Assembly (NCBI GenBank): GCA_002333095.1
Contig: DDBK01000133.1
Coordinates: 1-7,984 of the forward strand
Length of the DNA: 7,984 nt
Reading direction: 5' to 3'
Source: Cellvibrionales bacterium UBA2034
Lineage (GTDB): Bacteria > Pseudomonadota > Gammaproteobacteria > Pseudomonadales > UBA7239
This document shows positions 1 through 6,911 of this stretch, one piece after another (positions within the stretch are counted from its first letter, which is position 1; each line of letters opens with the position of its first letter). Below the pieces are notes generated by a model. The model was given only the letters and a program-made list of their open reading frames with translations, had not been told where the DNA came from and searched no databases. Position numbers and translations under genes: made by a program.

Positions 1-398
1 GTGATGTAAACGGTGTGCGGGTTTATGATGATTTTGCCCACCACCCGACAGCGATTGAAACCACATTGCTTGGGTTGCGAAAAAAAGTAGGCAACGAAAA
101 GATCATTGCTGTACTGGAGCCGCGCTCTAACACCATGCGCATGGGCGTGTTCCGCGAACAGATTGCACCGGCACTGGCGGCAGCTGACGAAGTAATTTTC
201 TACCAGCCGCCTAACGTTGACTGGGCATTGGATGATGTTGCAGCGCAGTGTGTTGCGCCAGCAAGGGTGGTCAATGTTATTGATGATATAGCGAAAGAGT
301 TGGCTGCCATTACGGGCCCTGTGCATATTCTGATTATGAGCAATGGAGGGTTTGGCGGATTGCATCATAAACTGGTTGACCGACTGCATGCAGCGTAA
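1..398 (+). CDS. mpl: Mpl, murein tripeptide ligase (UDP-MurNAc:L-Ala-gamma-D-Glu-meso-DAP ligase), C-terminal part, 5' truncated
   Basis: The reading frame is open from the window edge (first full codon at position 3) to the TAA at 396-398, giving about 131 residues of a protein that is normally about 450. Visible are the Mur ligase C-terminal signatures DDFAHHPTAI and LEPRSNTMRMG and the near-terminal MSNGGFGG, all typical of Mpl rather than MurC. Mpl is a cytoplasmic ATP-dependent ligase that reattaches the tripeptide recovered from old peptidoglycan to UDP-MurNAc, short-cutting de novo synthesis. The ATP-binding central domain and N-terminal domain lie upstream of the window. A GTG at position 15 sits inside the conserved domain and is not a start. 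The 3' end overlaps the next gene by 11 bases, which suggests co-transcription. The alternative would be another Mur ligase, but the motif wording fits Mpl best. Confidence 0.95.
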   Translation, partial: DVNGVRVYDDFAHHPTAIETTLLGLRKKVGNEKIIAVLEPRSNTMRMGVFREQIAPALAAADEVIFYQPPNVDWALDDVAAQCVAPARVVNVIDDIAKELAAITGPVHILIMSNGGFGGLHHKLVDRLHAA

Positions 399-2061
399 GG
401 AAGGTTTTTTACCAGAATTTTATTGTTGGTTTCCCTGTGCAGCTGTGTGTGTGTGGTTAGCGCTGGAAGGTTTTTACCGTGCATGTTTTGCTTGGCTGAC
501 GCCCATGCTGGAAGAAGTCAGTCTGTTGCATTACGCCGCCTGGCTAATTGATACGCAGGGCTATATCCCATACAAGGATGTGTTTGAAACAGCATTTCCC
601 GGCTCACTCCTGTTTCATATGGCAATCGGGCATTTTCTGGGTTACGGGGATAATGCATTTCATCTGTTTGATTTTTTCTGGTTGGCGATATTGATGCTGA
701 TCACCTGGCTGATATTGCGCGTATTCAGTCAATCGGTGGCATGGGTTGGCGCGATTGCTTTCGCGGCAGTGTATTTGTGTCTGGGTGGAGCAATGACCTT
801 GCAGCGCGATTATGTTGGCATCTTACCGGTCGCTTTGGCGCTGCTTTTGGTGCGGTATGACAGCGTGCCTGTCCTCTGGAGGGGTGCAGGAGCTGGGTTC
901 CTGTTTGGCATAGCCGCATCCATGAAGCCACATCTTGTCATAGGGTTGCCAGTTATAGCCTATTTACTGCTCTTTCCGGCGGAGGAAATGCCAACCGGGA
1001 AACAATATTGGCGACAAAAAAGTGTATGCACAGGGTTAGCCGGAATTTTTTTGGGTGCAGGGCTGCCGATATTGTGGGTTAGCACTGCCGGCGGATTCAC
1101 AGCATACGCCGGGATGGTGACGGAATATTTGCCTGTCTACATGGGCGATGACGGTATTCGCACAACGCTCTGGCATATCTTGAAGGCCACGTGGCTTGAA
1201 GGATGGATTAATAGCAATATTCCGGTTGACCTTGGAGGGGAAAACCTGAAGGCTTCAGGATTTGTGTGGCAAACAGCCAATATATCAGGTCACCTCTTGT
1301 CAGCATTGTTGGCGTGGGTGTTGATTGCAGGGCTGGGTATTGCGAGAGGTTTTAGCCAGACAGAACCGGATAGTCGACAGCGTCAGTGGGTGGTGGCGAT
1401 ACTGATGCTATTTTTACTGTACTGGATTTATCCAGTACTCGCCAACAAATACTGGAACTATCACTGGATGCCCTTTCGCTATTTTGCTGTGTTGTGTGCG
1501 AGTTTGCTGCTGCTGCCTGCCAGAAAGCAGGACAAGCAGGCAAAATGGGGAGTGGTATTTTCGTTCACGGTATTCATTTATTTGATGAACCGCCAGCTGC
1601 CACCACCGAATGATCTGACCGTGCAGGAGACGCTGCATGAGTGGCAAGAGAGTGGGTTCGAAAGAGAGCGAAAACAGGCGGATGAGATAGCGGATTTCCT
1701 GCGAGCACATTTGCGCCCCGGCGATCTTGTGCAGCCGCTGGATGAAGGAGGGCCTGCAATGCGGGCCATGCTGACATCAAAAGCATTATTGGCTACGCCT
1801 TACATGACATATCGCCAGTTGCTGGTGAATGATATAAACCCGCAGGTAAAAGCCATGCGTGAGCGCTTTCTCGTGAAAATGCAGCAGACACCCCCCAGAT
1901 ATATTATTGATACGCATACAGCAGCAAAAAAATCGTTTGCAGGTGAGCCCTACGCGTTTGAAGCGCTTGACCAGATTCTGGATATTCACTATCGCAAAGT
2001 GGTCGACATTTGTAATGATGCGCGCTGTACGTTGACAATATGGGAGTTAAATCCAGGTTGA
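388..2061 (+). CDS. GT-C fold membrane glycosyltransferase (GT39/ArnT-like), number 1
   Basis: A 557-residue polytopic membrane protein. An acidic pair, E42-E43, lies just after the first hydrophobic segment, at the position of the catalytic acidic residue in the first periplasmic loop of GT-C enzymes. It is followed by PYKDVFETAFPG (about 61-72), wording typical of the PMT/ArnT superfamily. About nine to eleven hydrophobic segments run to about residue 399. A soluble C-terminal part (about 400-557) includes EIADFLRAHLRPGD and a PPRYII motif, common in this superfamily. Such enzymes take a sugar from a polyprenyl-phosphate donor and pass it to a lipid, protein or glycan outside the membrane; donor and acceptor here are unknown. 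I chose the ATG at 388: a longer start at 343 lies deep in mpl, and a start at 505 would remove the first membrane segment. No good Shine-Dalgarno precedes 388, so translation is probably coupled to mpl. The family call is firm, the substrate open. Confidence 0.8.
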   Translation: MQRKEGFLPEFYCWFPCAAVCVWLALEGFYRACFAWLTPMLEEVSLLHYAAWLIDTQGYIPYKDVFETAFPGSLLFHMAIGHFLGYGDNAFHLFDFFWLAILMLITWLILRVFSQSVAWVGAIAFAAVYLCLGGAMTLQRDYVGILPVALALLLVRYDSVPVLWRGAGAGFLFGIAASMKPHLVIGLPVIAYLLLFPAEEMPTGKQYWRQKSVCTGLAGIFLGAGLPILWVSTAGGFTAYAGMVTEYLPVYMGDDGIRTTLWHILKATWLEGWINSNIPVDLGGENLKASGFVWQTANISGHLLSALLAWVLIAGLGIARGFSQTEPDSRQRQWVVAILMLFLLYWIYPVLANKYWNYHWMPFRYFAVLCASLLLLPARKQDKQAKWGVVFSFTVFIYLMNRQLPPPNDLTVQETLHEWQESGFERERKQADEIADFLRAHLRPGDLVQPLDEGGPAMRAMLTSKALLATPYMTYRQLLVNDINPQVKAMRERFLVKMQQTPPRYIIDTHTAAKKSFAGEPYAFEALDQILDIHYRKVVDICNDARCTLTIWELNPG

Positions 2062-2092
2062 ATTTGTGCATGATATTCGCCGGATATATTGG

Positions 2093-2121
2093 TTGGCGCA
2101 ATGATGCATGCTGGTTATGAT
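2093..2121 (+). promoter_or_regulatory. Predicted sigma70-type promoter of hexR and the downstream glycosyltransferase genes
   Basis: TTGGCG at 2093-2098 (four of six matches to the -35 consensus) and TATGAT at 2116-2121 (five of six to the -10) are separated by exactly 17 bases, in the only sizeable gap (2062-2150) between the first GT-C gene and hexR. Transcription would start near 2128, leaving a leader of roughly 23 bases with an AAGGA ribosome site at 2135-2139. Since later genes are packed tightly, this promoter may serve hexR through the second GT-C gene. No clear palindromic HexR operator is visible around it. Confidence 0.55.
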
Positions 2122-2150
2122 AGCTCTAAAGACGAAGGATTGAGCCTGGC

Positions 2151-3017
2151 ATGAAACCAGTAACACTGACAGAACGGATACGCGACACCGGCAACCAGAT
2201 GCGCAAATCTGAACGCAAGGTGGCAGATTATGTACTGGCCAATCTGGGCAATGTGATCAATATGCGCATTGTCGATCTGGCTGCGCAGGCCGAAGTCAGT
2301 GAGCCGACGGTTGTACGTTTTTGTCGTGCTGTGGGCTGCGAAGGTTTCCAGGATTTCAAACTCGCATTGGCGCAAGAGCTGGCATCTAACCCCGGTTTTG
2401 GAAAAGTGGCAGTCACAGACACGGATTCAGTTGCAGACTTCAGCCGCAAGGTTTTCGATTCGACAATCGACACCTTGCTGAAAGTACGGGATAGCCTGAA
2501 TCCCGGCAATATCCATAAGGCCATCACAGCACTGACCAATGCCAACCGCGTAGAATTCTACGGGCATGGTGCATCTGCCGCTGTTGCCGCGGATGCGCAG
2601 CACCGGTTTTTCCGGTTGCAGCTGGCTTCTGCTGCATATTCTGATACGCATATCCAGAAGATGTCTGCGCTCTCTTTGCAGAAAGGTGATGTGGTTGTTG
2701 CTATATCGCAATCTGGACGCACGCGCTCGCTGCTGGACACCATTGAGTTGGTCAAGGATATGGACGCGATTGTGATTGGCATGGCGCCTTCAGGCACGCC
2801 GATTGCGGAAGCAGCCACTATTCCGATCTGCATTGATGTAGATGAAGAATTTGAAATTTATACACCGCTTTCATCCCGTATCGCCCATCTTGCTGTGATC
2901 GATGTATTGGCAGTGGGTGTTGCGCAACGTAAAGGCCCGCGCTTGCAGGGCCATTTGTACCGTTTGCGTGCCGGTATGCAGTCCTTGCGTATCTCTGATA
3001 CTGATCAGGAAAGTTGA
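2151..3017 (+). CDS. hexR: HexR-type transcriptional regulator (RpiR/MurR family)
   Basis: A 288-residue cytoplasmic DNA-binding regulator, the usual length for HexR. An N-terminal HTH_6 domain (about 5-80) contains RKSERKVADYVL (about 18-29) and the recognition region SEPTVVRFCRAVGCEGFQDFK (about 50-70). A sugar-phosphate isomerase-fold (SIS) domain (about 120-255) contains YGHGASAAVAADA (137-149) and SQSGRTRS (186-193), whose serines S142 and S188 fit a phosphosugar pocket. The C-terminal EIYTPLSSRIAHLAVIDVLA block is characteristic of HexR within the family. Characterised HexR proteins control Entner-Doudoroff, zwf and glycolytic genes and release DNA on binding 2-keto-3-deoxy-6-phosphogluconate; that effector is inferred here. 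ATG 2151 follows AAGGA at 11 bases. Its neighbours are glycosyltransferases rather than zwf/edd/pgl, which is unusual. Another RpiR-family paralogue with a different ligand is possible. Confidence 0.88.
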   Translation: MKPVTLTERIRDTGNQMRKSERKVADYVLANLGNVINMRIVDLAAQAEVSEPTVVRFCRAVGCEGFQDFKLALAQELASNPGFGKVAVTDTDSVADFSRKVFDSTIDTLLKVRDSLNPGNIHKAITALTNANRVEFYGHGASAAVAADAQHRFFRLQLASAAYSDTHIQKMSALSLQKGDVVVAISQSGRTRSLLDTIELVKDMDAIVIGMAPSGTPIAEAATIPICIDVDEEFEIYTPLSSRIAHLAVIDVLAVGVAQRKGPRLQGHLYRLRAGMQSLRISDTDQES

Positions 3018-3025
3018 ATCTGCCC

Positions 3026-3766
3026 ATGACAGCGCTGGCCGACATTATCGTTCCCGTATTTAATGAGCGCGATAATTTGCCGCAGCTGTTATCGTGCCTG
3101 CAAGCGCTACCGGATTTTTCAGCGTTTCACCTTATATTTGTTGATAATGCATCAACAGATGGAAGTGTGGAATTTATCAAAAGTATTCCTGGTGCCATGC
3201 TTGTATGCCACGCCAGTAATCTGGGTTATGGTGCGTCATTGCGCAGTGGAATAGCTGCTGCGCAAACAGACACGATCGTGATTATCGATGCCGACTGTGA
3301 GTACCCGCCAGAATGCATCCCTGCTTTACTCGATGCGCTGCGGGCGCAGGATGTTGTGTACGCAAGCCGGTTATCCGGGAAACTTACGGCGCAGCAAGCA
3401 GGCATGTCCCGCCTGAAATGGTGGGGAAACCGCATTATTTCTGCTGCGTATAACCTGCTATTCAAGCAGAAAATCACAGATCTCTATACGGGGTGCAAGG
3501 CGTTAAAGTTGGAGTGCCTGCAAGATATCAACCTGTCCCGTAATGGTTTCGAGCAGGTGTTGGAAATGGCAGCAAAACTTTCGGCGCACGGTTATCATAT
3601 TCATGAAATACCTGTGGATTTTTTACCGCGCAACAAGGGGAAATCCAAAATGTCCCATATAAGTGAAACAGTAAAATATTTTTACTGGCTGTTATTTTAC
3701 CGGATTCAATTGCTGCCAATGCTTGTGCCCCGCCCGCAGGAGGATGTCCGTGACAAACGGCACTGA
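3026..3766 (+). CDS. GT2 family glycosyltransferase, DPM1-like (polyprenyl-phosphate sugar synthase candidate)
   Basis: A 246-residue GT-A fold enzyme. Motifs in order: VPVFNERDN (9-17), VDNASTDGS (39-47) for the nucleotide, NLGYGASLRSG (65-75), the metal-binding DAD at 88-90 followed by YPPE, DLYTGCKA, FEQVLEMAAKL, and near the C-terminus EIPVDFLPRNKGKSKM. This is the dolichyl-phosphate mannosyltransferase subgroup, which moves a sugar from an NDP-sugar to polyprenyl phosphate on the cytoplasmic face. There is no C-terminal pair of membrane helices, only one aromatic-rich stretch (YFYWLLFYRIQLL), so it is probably peripheral. ATG 3026 lies eight bases after the hexR stop. A TTG at 3014 overlaps that stop but its AGGA (3007-3010) is too close, while for 3026 the AGGA is rather far; I prefer ATG. 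The enzyme is the expected donor-maker for the GT-C proteins in this window; its sugar is unknown. Confidence 0.85.
   Translation: MTALADIIVPVFNERDNLPQLLSCLQALPDFSAFHLIFVDNASTDGSVEFIKSIPGAMLVCHASNLGYGASLRSGIAAAQTDTIVIIDADCEYPPECIPALLDALRAQDVVYASRLSGKLTAQQAGMSRLKWWGNRIISAAYNLLFKQKITDLYTGCKALKLECLQDINLSRNGFEQVLEMAAKLSAHGYHIHEIPVDFLPRNKGKSKMSHISETVKYFYWLLFYRIQLLPMLVPRPQEDVRDKRH
3738..3743 (+). promoter_or_regulatory. Shine-Dalgarno AGGAGG that fixes the start of the fusion gene
   Basis: A full consensus AGGAGG lies inside the end of the preceding GT2 gene, six bases before a GTG at 3750. It rules against the upstream TTG at 3723 and the ATG at 3744, which directly abuts it. The gene is therefore translated from GTG with a 17-base overlap with its predecessor. 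Confidence 0.75.
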
Positions 3767-5213
3767 AGATAAACTATGGGGTCTGATCCCTGCGGCAGGA
3801 AAAGGCACGAGAGCATTTCCGTACACCGAGAATCGCCACAAAGCACTGCTTGATGTGAATGGCGTTGCCAATATTGAGCGGATCATCTCGATTATGCGTG
3901 ATGATCTTCAGATCACAGACATTGTCATTGTCATCGGCCATCTTGGCGACAGCATCCGGAACCATCTTGGCGATGGGGATCGATTGAATGTGCGGCTGCA
4001 TTTTATTGAAAACAATAATCTGGAGAAGGGCCTCGCCTGGTCGATACTATTGGCGCGCCAGCTGATATCCGGTTTTTTCTGCATCATGTTGTGCGATGAG
4101 AGTTATATCAGTTCTAACCACCGGTTGTTGCTGGATTTTCACTGGCGAGATGCATTATTTACCTGTGCCGGTCTCCGCGTTGATGATGTAGGGTTGATAC
4201 AGAAAAATTATGCAGTGCTCCAGCAAGAAGGTGTGCTAAAGCATCTGATTGAAAAACCTGTGAATGCTCCGAATGACATCATGGGAAGCGGCACATTCAT
4301 TTGCTCGCCTGCTGTATTTGACTGGCTGGAAAAAGCATTTTCTGCCACTCCCGCTTATGTTGAATTTGTATCTTTTCTTGACTTACTGCTTGCGGCGGGA
4401 GAGCGAGGGTATTTTTTCCAGTTGACTGGGACCTACGTCAATATCAATGACAGGGATTCGCTGGCGCTGGCCAGATACCATGATCGGGATTTGCATTTCC
4501 AGCAGCGCCGTAAAGCGCTGTTGGTGTATGCGGAAGGCGATGAAGAAGGCATAGTATTCACGCTTGAGCGCTATCATGAAACAGGTGTATTTGACGACAT
4601 TATTGTTGTGCTGCCGTCCGGGAGTCTTCTAGCCGACCGGATCAGTGCAACAGGTGCGACTGTTATGTCATGCCCACCAGGTTGCACCTTATATGGCGAA
4701 AAGCTCTTGTATGCGATGCGTCGTACCAATGCAGACATTATTGTGCTGACAGAGGCAGATTATTCATTTTCCAGTCGCGATGTGCAGAAACTGTTTTCCT
4801 ACCTGCGTGACGCAGATATGGTTGTCGGTACACGTACTACCCGCCAGTTGATTGAACAGGGCTCCACCATGCGGGGTCTGGTGAGATTGGCACATGCGGG
4901 GCTTGGAAAATTAATGGAACTGTTATGGTGGGATCGGGAAGCGCGTTTTACCGATGCTGGCTGTACTTTCCGCGCGTTCTGGCGCAGTACGTTTGAAACG
5001 ATCGAGCCTTCGCTGCTGTCACGGGGCCCCGAGTTTTCTGCTGAAATGATGATAGCCTGCCTTGACGCGCGCCTCCGTGTAATTGAAATCCCCGTCAATT
5101 ATTTTAATCGAAGCGCCTCCCAGATCCGGGCTTATCAAAATGCGCAAACATTCTGGTCATTTTTTGGGTTGATCATAAGAAAGCGCTTGTTTAAATCTGG
5201 CCGGAAGCACTAG
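3750..5213 (+). CDS. Two-domain protein: nucleotidyltransferase fused to a GT2-like glycosyltransferase domain
   Basis: 487 residues from GTG 3750. The N-terminal half (about 9-245) is an NTP_transferase domain: the loop GLIPAAGKGTRAF (11-23), K31 in the HKALLDVNG stretch, and a putative metal-binding D116 in CIMLCDES. The segment IENNNLEKGLAWSILLAR (86-103) recalls choline- or inositol-phosphate cytidylyltransferases, though sugar-1-phosphate substrates are equally possible. The C-terminal half (about 255-487) looks like a DPM1-type GT2 domain: acidic E335-A-D337 at the DxD position, TDAGCTFRAFW, RGPEFSAEMM and IEIPVNYFNRSASQ. Its N-terminal nucleotide-binding part is degenerate: where a VDDGS motif is expected the sequence reads VVLPSG, so catalysis by this half is less certain. 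There is no obvious transmembrane pair at the end. The likely role is making an activated sugar or polyol and possibly moving it to a lipid carrier. I recognise no characterised protein with this exact arrangement. Confidence 0.8.
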   Translation: MTNGTEDKLWGLIPAAGKGTRAFPYTENRHKALLDVNGVANIERIISIMRDDLQITDIVIVIGHLGDSIRNHLGDGDRLNVRLHFIENNNLEKGLAWSILLARQLISGFFCIMLCDESYISSNHRLLLDFHWRDALFTCAGLRVDDVGLIQKNYAVLQQEGVLKHLIEKPVNAPNDIMGSGTFICSPAVFDWLEKAFSATPAYVEFVSFLDLLLAAGERGYFFQLTGTYVNINDRDSLALARYHDRDLHFQQRRKALLVYAEGDEEGIVFTLERYHETGVFDDIIVVLPSGSLLADRISATGATVMSCPPGCTLYGEKLLYAMRRTNADIIVLTEADYSFSSRDVQKLFSYLRDADMVVGTRTTRQLIEQGSTMRGLVRLAHAGLGKLMELLWWDREARFTDAGCTFRAFWRSTFETIEPSLLSRGPEFSAEMMIACLDARLRVIEIPVNYFNRSASQIRAYQNAQTFWSFFGLIIRKRLFKSGRKH

Positions 5214-5215
5214 CA

Positions 5216-6910
5216 ATGTACGGAAAGGCATTCTGGTTAGCGCCGCTCGTTTTGCTAATGCTGGGCGGGTGTTTTCTCGGCTTTTCCGGCAGCGTTGATG
5301 ATGCCCATATTACTTTCTGGGCGGCCAGATCATTGGCGAATGATGGAGAGATCCTTAACTACAACTTTGACAGAATAGAACAAAGTTCAGCACTGCTGCA
5401 GGTGCTGCTGCTGGCATTCCTGCAGCTTGTCAGTGGCATTGCTGTGGTGACGCTGGGTCATGTGACAACAATACTGGCGGCGATTGCTGCGTTATTTGTC
5501 ACGGGGAAGATGGCGCAGCGCATTCTCCCGCAATCGGCAGGGTTAGCAATTCTATTGCTGGCGACATCACCTTTTTTTGTCTACTGGTCTTTCAGCGGCA
5601 TGGAAGGCCCTTTACTCGCGCTGTTGCTGGTAATGTTGTTAACCACGCTGGAATCCTGGTTGCAGGGGCAGCGCTTTTTCGCGGCAGTTTTCCTGCTGTC
5701 ACTGGCTGTACAAATGGCAAGACCAGAAATGCCGCTGGTGTTGAGCGTGTTTGTGCTGGCGCTTTTTCCGGTGCGGGCGTTACTGAACATCCCGCTCTGG
5801 AAATGGAAAGCGTTGGTACAACTGTTATGCATACAAGTGATATGTGCAGGATTATTAGCCAGCTGGCGCTGGTGGTATTTCGGTGATCTGGTGCCGCAGC
5901 CGGTCAACGCAAAAGTCGGCGGAATGTCACTGGTTTCCCTGCAGCAGGGGCTGCAGTATCTGCAAGGGACTGTACTGGATGTGTATGTGCTGTTGCCAGG
6001 GGTTTTGGTTGCGACTGGTGTATGCCTGGTGTTGCTGCGGTGGCGCGAACCGTTAACGGTGTTGCTGGTTGTATTGTTGGCTACTTATAGCGTCTTTGTG
6101 ATTGCCAGTGGAGGAGACTGGATGGCAGCGGGTCGCTTCTGGGTGCCTGTCACGCCGTTGGCTATGGTGTTGGCGGCACTGGTATTAATACGCTTATGCA
6201 CGTCGGTCATGTTGAGGAATGGCCTGCTTCTGCTAGTGGTGGTTGGCAATGTTATGTACATGTGGCGTGGTACGTCCGTTGATTTCAACGGGATTCCCTT
6301 GTGGAAAAACACACAACTTACCCCGATGGATCGCGCAGGCGATTTTTCATTTTTCGAGCGCCATGCGCGTGAACACCTGCACGATATCCCGACCCTTGCC
6401 TATGCGAGACCATTGGTAAGCGCATTGTTGGCCGCGCGCGCAGGCGCGGGAAATGCGACACCTGTTTATTTTATGGCCGGTCAAATGGGCATGGTGCCTT
6501 TTTATCTGGCGGGAGATTTCGGGCAGCGCATCCATTTTTTTGACCGCAATGGCATCACGGAACGTATGCTCACGGATTGCAAGATTGCTGCCGCGTTGCC
6601 GCGAACCCGTAATGGCATTGGCACGGGCTACGAGTGGATTGTCGAGAATCAGTCACAGCTGGAAAGCCAATGTGGTTTTGTTATGCCGGATATTATTTTT
6701 GATATTGAAACGGGATGGAACCGGCGCAACATTCTTGCGCTGCAACAGGCGGGGTATGTTTTTGTTTATCGTCAGCGTGGCCATATTCTGGATGAGCCAC
6801 CAGAGGCATGGTTGCCGTTACGCAAGATTGGTGCAGGACAGTTTATTGCCTTGAGTCACAATGCGTGGCAGCAGCTGGGAGAGCCGGAAATCACGGAACG
6901 GATTTTCTGA
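5216..6910 (+). CDS. GT-C fold membrane glycosyltransferase (ArnT/AftB-like), number 2
   Basis: A 564-residue membrane protein. One N-terminal hydrophobic segment (about 6-24) is followed by D28-D29 in VDDAHITFWAARSLANDG, the acidic loop motif of GT-C enzymes, then by the EQSSALLQVLLLA stretch seen where related proteins read like EGYTNPLW. Further membrane helices extend to about residue 349. The soluble C-terminal part (about 350-564) carries YFMAGQMGMVPFYLAGDF and HFFDRNGITER, an element common in this superfamily. The presumed reaction is transfer of a sugar from polyprenyl phosphate to an extracytoplasmic acceptor; neither is known. ATG 5216 follows GGAAG (5203-5207) at eight bases and lies two bases after the fusion gene stop, so it belongs to that operon. 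It is not close to the first GT-C protein here (DD rather than EE, different loop wording). The gene ends one base from the convergent gene. Confidence 0.8.
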   Translation: MYGKAFWLAPLVLLMLGGCFLGFSGSVDDAHITFWAARSLANDGEILNYNFDRIEQSSALLQVLLLAFLQLVSGIAVVTLGHVTTILAAIAALFVTGKMAQRILPQSAGLAILLLATSPFFVYWSFSGMEGPLLALLLVMLLTTLESWLQGQRFFAAVFLLSLAVQMARPEMPLVLSVFVLALFPVRALLNIPLWKWKALVQLLCIQVICAGLLASWRWWYFGDLVPQPVNAKVGGMSLVSLQQGLQYLQGTVLDVYVLLPGVLVATGVCLVLLRWREPLTVLLVVLLATYSVFVIASGGDWMAAGRFWVPVTPLAMVLAALVLIRLCTSVMLRNGLLLLVVVGNVMYMWRGTSVDFNGIPLWKNTQLTPMDRAGDFSFFERHAREHLHDIPTLAYARPLVSALLAARAGAGNATPVYFMAGQMGMVPFYLAGDFGQRIHFFDRNGITERMLTDCKIAAALPRTRNGIGTGYEWIVENQSQLESQCGFVMPDIIFDIETGWNRRNILALQQAGYVFVYRQRGHILDEPPEAWLPLRKIGAGQFIALSHNAWQQLGEPEITERIF

Positions 6911-6911
6911 T

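Noticed and set aside
343..387. An earlier in-frame ATG for the first GT-C gene, adding 15 residues.
   Set aside because: It lies 56 bases inside the conserved mpl coding end, and the extra residues are not hydrophobic-signal-like. The ATG at 388 gives a sensible N-terminus.
2062..2092. Possible terminator after the first GT-C gene, from the two ATAT blocks around TCGCCGG.
   Set aside because: The stem is only four AT pairs and there is no following T-run, so it would not act as an intrinsic terminator.
2062..2150. HexR operator upstream of hexR, suggesting autoregulation.
   Set aside because: Only short palindromes (GCATGC, ATGCAT) are visible; nothing matches an extended HexR-type palindrome well enough to claim.
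5216..5280. LGGC near residues 16-19 of the second GT-C protein, resembling a lipoprotein box.
   Set aside because: The cysteine is inside the first membrane segment just ahead of the DD catalytic-loop motif; cleavage would remove the helix that GT-C enzymes need. The match is also imperfect.
6432..6449. GC-rich inverted repeat CCGCGC / GCGCGG with a six-base loop.
   Set aside because: It is inside the coding sequence of the second GT-C gene, in codons for an alanine-rich stretch, with no T-run; a coding coincidence is the simplest reading.
6453..6854. A 133-residue open frame on the plus strand overlapping the second GT-C gene.
   Set aside because: It is in another frame of a conserved soluble domain, shows no domain signature and has no ribosome site, so it is a shadow of the real gene.
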